Below the pieces are notes generated by a model. It saw only the letters and a program-made list of their open reading frames with translations, did no database searches and was not told where the DNA came from. This document shows, in pieces, positions 60,712 to 64,000 of a stretch of 64,000 bases of DNA (the first letter of the stretch is position 1; every line of letters begins with the position of its first letter). A program made the position numbers and the translations under genes. The stretch is from Grifola frondosa. Lineage: Eukaryota; Basidiomycota; Agaricomycetes; Polyporales; Grifolaceae. The DNA lies in NCBI GenBank assembly GCA_001683735.1, contig LUGG01000002.1, forward strand, positions 2,170,001 to 2,234,000. Reading direction: 5' to 3'.

Positions 60712-60963
60712 TGTTAATTATCCATCGCTGCGTTAGCGTTACCGTTACCGTTACATGCTTCTATGTCACACCACACCTTATTGGTCCCCCCAGACTTAAC
60801 TCTCCTCAGTCGTTCTACCACGTCGGCTGAGGTGAGTTATTCCGCAATGTCCCTGTACAACCGCGTACTTACTTCCGTACAGTCTCACGGTGTCGTATAG
60901 GTACATAATAATTAGTCGTTCTACCACGTCGGCTGAGTCTCACGGTGTCGTATAGTTTCAACA
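60712..60963 (+). repeat. 5' long terminal repeat of a Ty1/copia retrotransposon
   Basis: About 252 bp starting TGTTAATTAT and ending TTTCAACA, with the inverted ends TGTT...AACA usual for LTRs, directly followed by a primer-binding site. The partner LTR is outside the window, so ends are inferred from these signals. It contains an unusual spliced/unspliced tandem duplication (60808-60955). Confidence 0.7.
60808..60955 (+). repeat. Tandem duplication in the LTR: intron-containing copy followed by intron-less copy
   Basis: Copy A is 60808-60900 and copy B is 60914-60955. Both consist of a 24-nt block (AGTCGTTCTACCACG...GGCTGAG) and an 18-nt block TCTCACGGTGTCGTATAG. In copy A they are separated by 51 nt (60832-60882) beginning GTGAGT, containing TACTTAC and ending TACAG; in copy B they are fused exactly at the predicted splice junction. 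Copy spacing is 13 nt. Confidence 0.85.
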
Positions 60964-60975
60964 GGTTATGAGCCC
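60964..60975 (+). other. Primer-binding site, half-tRNA (initiator Met) type
   Basis: GGTTATGAGCCC directly after the LTR end. It is complementary to the anticodon stem-loop of initiator tRNA-Met (GGGCUCAUAACC), the half-tRNA priming known from copia and Ty5. Confidence 0.65.
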
Positions 60976-61092
60976 TGCTTTTTAGCCCCAGTAGGCAAAA
61001 GCAAACTTACACACCAAGACCCGGTAGACTCGAAGCACCCATCAAAGCGTGCACCCTCTCGTTGCTACCTTATTCTCTCACTCGTTGCGAAT

Positions 61093-64000
61093 ATGGCTCC
61101 CGCGCTCCGAACGCGAACTGCCTCCGCCGGTTCCGTCCCAAAGACTCCGTCGCAGTCGAACGCTCCTAAGGCGACTACACCCAACACCAACTCTGGCTCG
61201 GGTTCTCTCACCATGCCGCCCCAACCTAAACCGCGTACCGTTCACGCTATATCCATCTCCGGCGGCGTACTCAACAATAGCGCCATTCCGACTCTCGATA
61301 TCACTGCGAACAACTACGTTCTGTGGAGCACAGCTATGGAGTCTCACTTGCAGTTCGCGCGCCTCTATGGCTACGTCACGGGCACTTCAACGTGCCCTTC
61401 GGCCGACGTTGACATCGACAGTCACGAGAACTGGATAGGAAACGACCAAAGCGTCATTGGATTCATCCGCCTCAAATGTTCGCTGGAGGAACAGAAGTTT
61501 ATTCGTCCCTACACGTCTGCGCATACCGTATGGCAAGCGCTGCGTGTTCGGCACGAAAATCAAGGCGCATATAGCCAACTCCTTGTCCTCCGTGAACTCC
61601 TTTCCACTCGCTTCCCATCGGCGTCCGCTATTCCTGCAACCGTCGCCAAACTCGATGTACTCCTTGATCAGTTCCTCGCCCACAAGCTCCCCACGGGTGA
61701 TGATTTCCGTTGCCTCGTGTACATGAACGCAATGACGGGCACCTTCGACTCACTTCAATCGTCAATCAGCCAATCTCTCTCGCAGTCTACCCCGAACGCC
61801 CTTTCACGTCGTCCTCGATCAAAGGGCAACTTGAATTTGAATTCAAACGCGCCTCTGACTCCACCGGCGCCGCCATCGCTCTCGTTGCAAAGGGGGGTCC
61901 CAAAGCGACATCTAAGAAGATCTGCTCGAATTGCAAGTCCACAGGTCATCTTGCCGATACCTGCTGGCAAGACGGCGGAGGCATGGCCGGCCGCCGCGAT
62001 GAGGTCCTTGCTGCCAAACGCCAGCAGCGCGGCAAGGACACCGCCAAAAATTCCTCTTCGCAGAACATCCAGCGCGATACTCACGGCCGCGCCTACCTCG
62101 TTGATAGCTCTTCCGGAAAGGCTTTCTTCCTTACCGACTCTGCAACTGCGCCCACTTCGACTGCATCCTCGAGCACAACCCCGTCCGGGACATCGACACC
62201 CGCTACAACCGAATTTGCTGGCCTTGCCGCCGACGTTGACCTCGCACTCGACGCCCCTCCCGCGTGGCTCCAAGATGTCTCCGTGCAAGACGACGCACAC
62301 TACGAAATGTACCTTGCTCTCGCAGAACCTTTCGAGTGCAAAGTCGATTGGACTACTGACGCACAACGCGACATTCCACCCGAGGATCTTCTCATCGAAC
62401 CTATCTCTGCCTCTGCATTTCACGCAACTGTCACGCCTGAGCCCTTTATCCTTGACTCTGGCGCAACCACTCATATCTCTCCGGCTCGCTCGGACTTCAC
62501 AGATCTGCGTGCCATCAAGCCACGCAGCATCGCCGGAGTGAACGGTAGCTTTATCAATGCCCTCGGCATCGGCACTGTGCGTCTGCGCATCGGCCGTGGC
62601 AATCCTGTCGCCCTCACCAACGTCTTGTACGTCCCCCAGGCTTCCGTCCGCCTCCTGTCTGTCGGATGCCTCTGTGATGGGCCTGGCAAGCCTGAAGTGA
62701 ACTTTCTTGATGACAGTGTCCGCGTCCGCAGCCGCAATGGCACCGTACTCTTTACTGGCTCTCGCCAAAATGGCGGCCTCTACCGTCTTGATGGACCGGC
62801 TCCGAGCATCACTCACCGTGCACATATCGCCCAGCGTCTCCCTTCCCTAGAGACCTGCATCGCCGTCTCGGCCATGCAAACTACCAAGCTGTCTACGAAA
62901 TAGCCCGCCTTGGTAAAGCCGAAGGTACGCCTGTTGACCTCTCCTCACCCCCACCTAAATGTGAACCGTGTATCCTTGGCAAACAGACCAGGACACCAGT
63001 TCCAAAGGTGCGGGAGGGTGCGAGAGCAGCTGCGCGGCTTGAGGTAGTTTACATCGATGTCATTGGTCCCTCTCCTATCAAATCAGCCTCCGGCAACTTG
63101 TACTCTGTAGATTTTCTCGATGACCATTCTTCTTGTTCTTGGACGCATCCCATTCCATCCAAGGACAAAACCGTCTCCGTCGTGCGAAACTGGGTCGCTG
63201 CGCGTGAGCTTGAAACCAGTTCACGTGTCAAAGCTTTGCAATTCGACAATGGTGAACTTGTCACTAACGACTTGCTCTCATGGGCTGCCGAAAAGGGTAT
63301 ACAGATTCGTCGCACCGCGCCGTACACGTCCGCTCATAACGGTCGTGTCGACGGTTGCACCGCACCCTCATGTCTAAAGCGCGCACCATGCGTATCTCCG
63401 CAGGTGTGCCCGAGAACCGCTGGGATGAATTCTACATCACTGCCAACTACCTTACTATTCGTACACCCACAAATTCCCTGCCGAAATCCATCACCCCCTC
63501 CAAGCTTACTCAGGCTCCCCACCCAATCTTGCTCATCTTCGCGAAATCGGATGCAAGGCCTTCGTCCTCGTCCAAAATCGCCACAACCCGAAAATTTACG
63601 AACGCTCCGTCGAATGTGTCCTCATCGGGTATGGACCGGATTCAAAAACATATCGCTGCTACCACAGACAATCACATAAAGTTATTTCCTCTTATCATGT
63701 TTCCTTCATTGAATCTCACGAAACTAGTCCACCTACCGTATCCGCTCCCATCCCTTCCCTTCCTCCTCTCCCTTCCCTTCCTTCTTCCCCATCCCCTCCA
63801 CCTTCCCCTTCACTACCTTCCCCACCCCACCTTCCCCTCCCCTCCCGCGGCGCTCTGCGCGTATCCCCGTTCCTTCTGACAAACGCGCTGATATTGACGG
63901 TCTTTTTAAGCTTTCTGCCGTCCAGAACGCTGGCCGAAGCCGCTAATGCTGGCTCTCGTCTCCGTGAGCAGCGCAAGGCTGCCCGTGAACACGCCCTATC
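61093..64000 (+). CDS. Copia Gag-Pol polyprotein (partial; apparent frameshifts)
   Basis: Start MAPALRTRTASAGSVPKTPS. The capsid-like region has NNYVLWSTAMESHLQ and IGFIRLKCSLEEQKFI. A nucleocapsid zinc knuckle CSNCKSTGHLADTCW lies at about 61922-61966. The protease active site FILDSGATTHISP is at about 62446-62485. The pre-integrase HHCC zinc segment (HRRLGHANYQ ... CEPCILGK) is at about 62858-62985. Integrase core residues show in VVYIDVIGP and LQFDNGE, then APYTSAHNGRV. The C-terminal integrase GKAFVL-type segment (CKAFVLVQNRHNPKIYERSV, IGYGPDSKTY) runs to about 63700, then a Ser/Pro-rich linker. Frame breaks at about 61781-61800, 62856, 63350 and 63471 each fit one missing base; programmed frameshifting is unlikely at four sites. 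Confidence 0.88.

Larger units (their letters stand above)
60712..64000 (+). mobile_element. Ty1/copia LTR retrotransposon, right part outside window
   Basis: LTR, primer-binding site, gag, protease and integrase follow in copia order (integrase before reverse transcriptase). Reverse transcriptase/RNase H and the 3' LTR lie past 64000. Inserted into the minus-strand gene at 59939-60711. Coding is interrupted only by single-base losses, not by nonsense substitutions, so the element may be young and intact in the real genome. Confidence 0.9.

Noticed and set aside
61781..63480. Programmed frameshifting in the copia polyprotein
   Set aside because: Four breaks at unrelated sites, all in the direction of a lost base, match errors seen in host genes; programmed shifts would normally occur once, between gag and pol.

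Overview
The window is nuclear DNA from a basidiomycete fungus, most likely a wood-decay Agaricomycete (Polyporales-like). Genes are dense and broken by many 45-60 nt GT-AG introns. Lineage-typical families include a DUF6534 membrane protein, an aryl-alcohol-oxidase-type GMC enzyme, an adenylate-forming reductase and a G-alpha subunit of the expanded basidiomycete type. No tRNA, rRNA, CRISPR or bacterial feature was recognised.

Layout. 1-6.4 kb: a short-chain dehydrogenase running off the left edge (minus), then a La-motif (LARP1-like) RNA-binding protein (plus). 7-30.7 kb: a run of metabolism genes, namely an A-T-R adenylate-forming reductase (minus), a multi-span membrane protein (plus), a DUF6534 protein (minus), a GMC oxidoreductase (minus), a P450 (minus) divergent from an MFS transporter (plus), a second P450 (minus) and a UbiA-type enzyme (plus). 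Aryl-acid activation and reduction, two P450s, a flavin alcohol oxidase, a UbiA enzyme and an efflux pump together look like a biosynthetic gene cluster; no product can be deduced. 32-44.5 kb: a G-alpha subunit, MSH2 with three ACGCGT boxes upstream, and a two-RRM RNA-binding protein. 45.7-49.6 kb: a large imperfect inverted duplication holding a ubiquitin-like-domain gene, part of a membrane-protein gene and a decayed second copy. 50.3-58.5 kb: an ABC-F ATPase, ribosomal protein eL20, an RBR E3 ubiquitin ligase and a small coiled-coil protein. 59.9-64 kb: a gene truncated by a Ty1/copia LTR retrotransposon whose 5' LTR, half-tRNA-type primer-binding site, gag, protease and integrase are visible; reverse transcriptase lies past the right edge.

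Two observations stand out. First, inside the copia LTR a 42-nt sequence occurs twice: once interrupted by a 51-bp GT-AG intron and once precisely without it, as if an unspliced and a spliced copy sit side by side. Second, nearly every GC-rich gene, including essential eL20, is broken by apparent single-base losses, often in homopolymers. These look like consensus errors rather than pseudogenes, so reading frames here should be read with that in mind. Exon boundaries are hand-inferred from frame and GT/AG signals; coordinates given for multi-exon genes span start to stop including introns.
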